From the NCBI GenBank assembly GCA_002428215.1, contig DIUI01000095.1, positions 37,538 to 101,537 of the forward strand: a stretch of DNA of 64,000 nt. Reading direction: 5' to 3'. This document shows, one piece after another, positions 63,689 through 64,000 of this stretch. Position numbers and translations under genes: made by a program. This DNA is from Prolixibacteraceae bacterium UBA6162 (GTDB lineage: Bacteria; Bacteroidota; Bacteroidia; Bacteroidales; Prolixibacteraceae). Below the pieces are notes generated by a model that saw nothing but the letters and a program-made list of their open reading frames with translations, had not been told where the DNA came from and searched no databases. Numbering within the stretch: the stretch's first letter is position 1; every line of letters begins with the position of its first letter.

Positions 63689-64000
63689 TTAATATTTTAA
63701 GTAGAGTTCGGTTTTTCTGAAGTACTTCCAATAGATTTCAGGAATCTCTCCCCGCGCAGCCGTTGCATAATCCTCCTGATTGCACCCTAAAATCCAGTTG
63801 ATCCCCTCAGCAGGATGCAGCTCAATCCACCAGCGATTCGTTACAGCCTGATGATAAAAGGTAAGATTCTCGCTTTCTTTGGCTGTTTCCACAAAGTAGG
63901 TAGAAAACTGGGTCTTGTCGGTTGCCGGGTCATCGGCTTTCCTGAAGGAGTGGCCATCAAGAAAATACCATGCTATCTGAGCAGCCAGTTTTGCTGTAAT
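63689..64000 (-). CDS. Arginase-family protein (formimidoylglutamase-like), C-terminal end (partial)
   Basis: The frame stays open to the right edge of the window, so this is the last 103 residues of a longer gene, not a small gene starting at 63892. Segments QIAWYFLDGHSFRK, NRWWIELHP and CNQEDYATAARGEIPEIYWK resemble the C-terminal part of the Bacteroidota arginase/formimidoylglutamase-like proteins. The metal-binding motifs lie outside the window. It precedes porP by about 100 bases on the same strand. Confidence 0.65.
   Translation of the reverse strand: MTAKLAAQIAWYFLDGHSFRKADDPATDKTQFSTYFVETAKESENLTFYHQAVTNRWWIELHPAEGINWILGCNQEDYATAARGEIPEIYWKYFRKTELYLKY

Noticed and set aside
63689..63892. 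Reading this as a complete 67-residue gene
   Set aside because: The frame continues without a stop to the window edge, and the added upstream residues match an arginase-family C-terminus, so it is a truncated view of a larger gene.

Overview
The window reads as a chromosomal segment of a Bacteroidota bacterium, most likely Bacteroidales/Marinilabiliales-like. Three things support this. It carries type IX secretion (T9SS) genes: a porP-gldK-gldL-gldM-gldN block, plus porW and porX. Many gene starts are preceded by the Bacteroidota -7 promoter element TAnnTTTG, usually without an obvious Shine-Dalgarno. Several families are characteristic of the phylum: DUF4292 lipoprotein, HU-SPOR protein, long KamA-family radical SAM protein, GH92. 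I see no rRNA, tRNA, CRISPR array, insertion sequence or phage gene. Base composition looks even, so this is ordinary core plus metabolic chromosome rather than an island.

Layout. 0-4.5 kb: tail of an S4-domain protein, a degenerate acyl-carrier-protein-like gene, three tandem exported cyclophilins (the third fused to a degenerate trypsin-like domain), and comF. 4.8-7.7 kb: a tetraheme NapC/NrfH-like cytochrome fused to a SUMF1-like domain, followed by a Tat-exported Gfo/Idh/MocA oxidoreductase. 8-14.2 kb: coaX, then porW and porX. 14.2-20.8 kb: mlaFE, manC, then an amidase-rfbB-galE group on the minus strand (nucleotide-sugar supply for surface polysaccharide). 20.9-26 kb: HU-SPOR envelope protein, mtnA, GH16 lipoprotein, HAD phosphatase and an exported protein that may have a permuted papain fold. 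26-30.4 kb: dut - TPR lipoprotein - DUF4292 lipoprotein - EnvC-like factor, an arrangement I recall as recurrent in the phylum.

30.4-42.6 kb: cytochrome c/PQQ-type sugar dehydrogenase fusion, small membrane proteins, acylphosphatase, an aromatic amino acid decarboxylase-like gene beside araA, a glycosyltransferase, an OmpH/Skp-like chaperone, proline dehydrogenase, a nitroreductase, and xylB-xylA. With araA these allow entry of xylose and arabinose into the pentose phosphate route. 42.6-50.2 kb: cysteate synthase-like gene, der and era GTPases, KamA-family protein, glutamate dehydrogenase. 50.5-56.1 kb: GH92 mannosidase, yidD, a znuACB-type metal importer and a zinc-ribbon protein. 56.1-64 kb: the T9SS core block porP-gldK-gldL-gldM-gldN followed by a second gldK-like gene, with the end of an arginase-family gene upstream.

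How the parts fit: porW, porX and porP/gldKLMN supply much of a T9SS trans-envelope motor and its regulator, but none of the exported proteins in the window has a C-terminal sorting domain I can recognise. The exported cyclophilins, Skp-like protein and EnvC-like factor are envelope biogenesis proteins. No clearly new multi-gene defence or mobile system was seen. The most unusual items are protein fusions, degenerate enzyme domains and the duplicated gldK.
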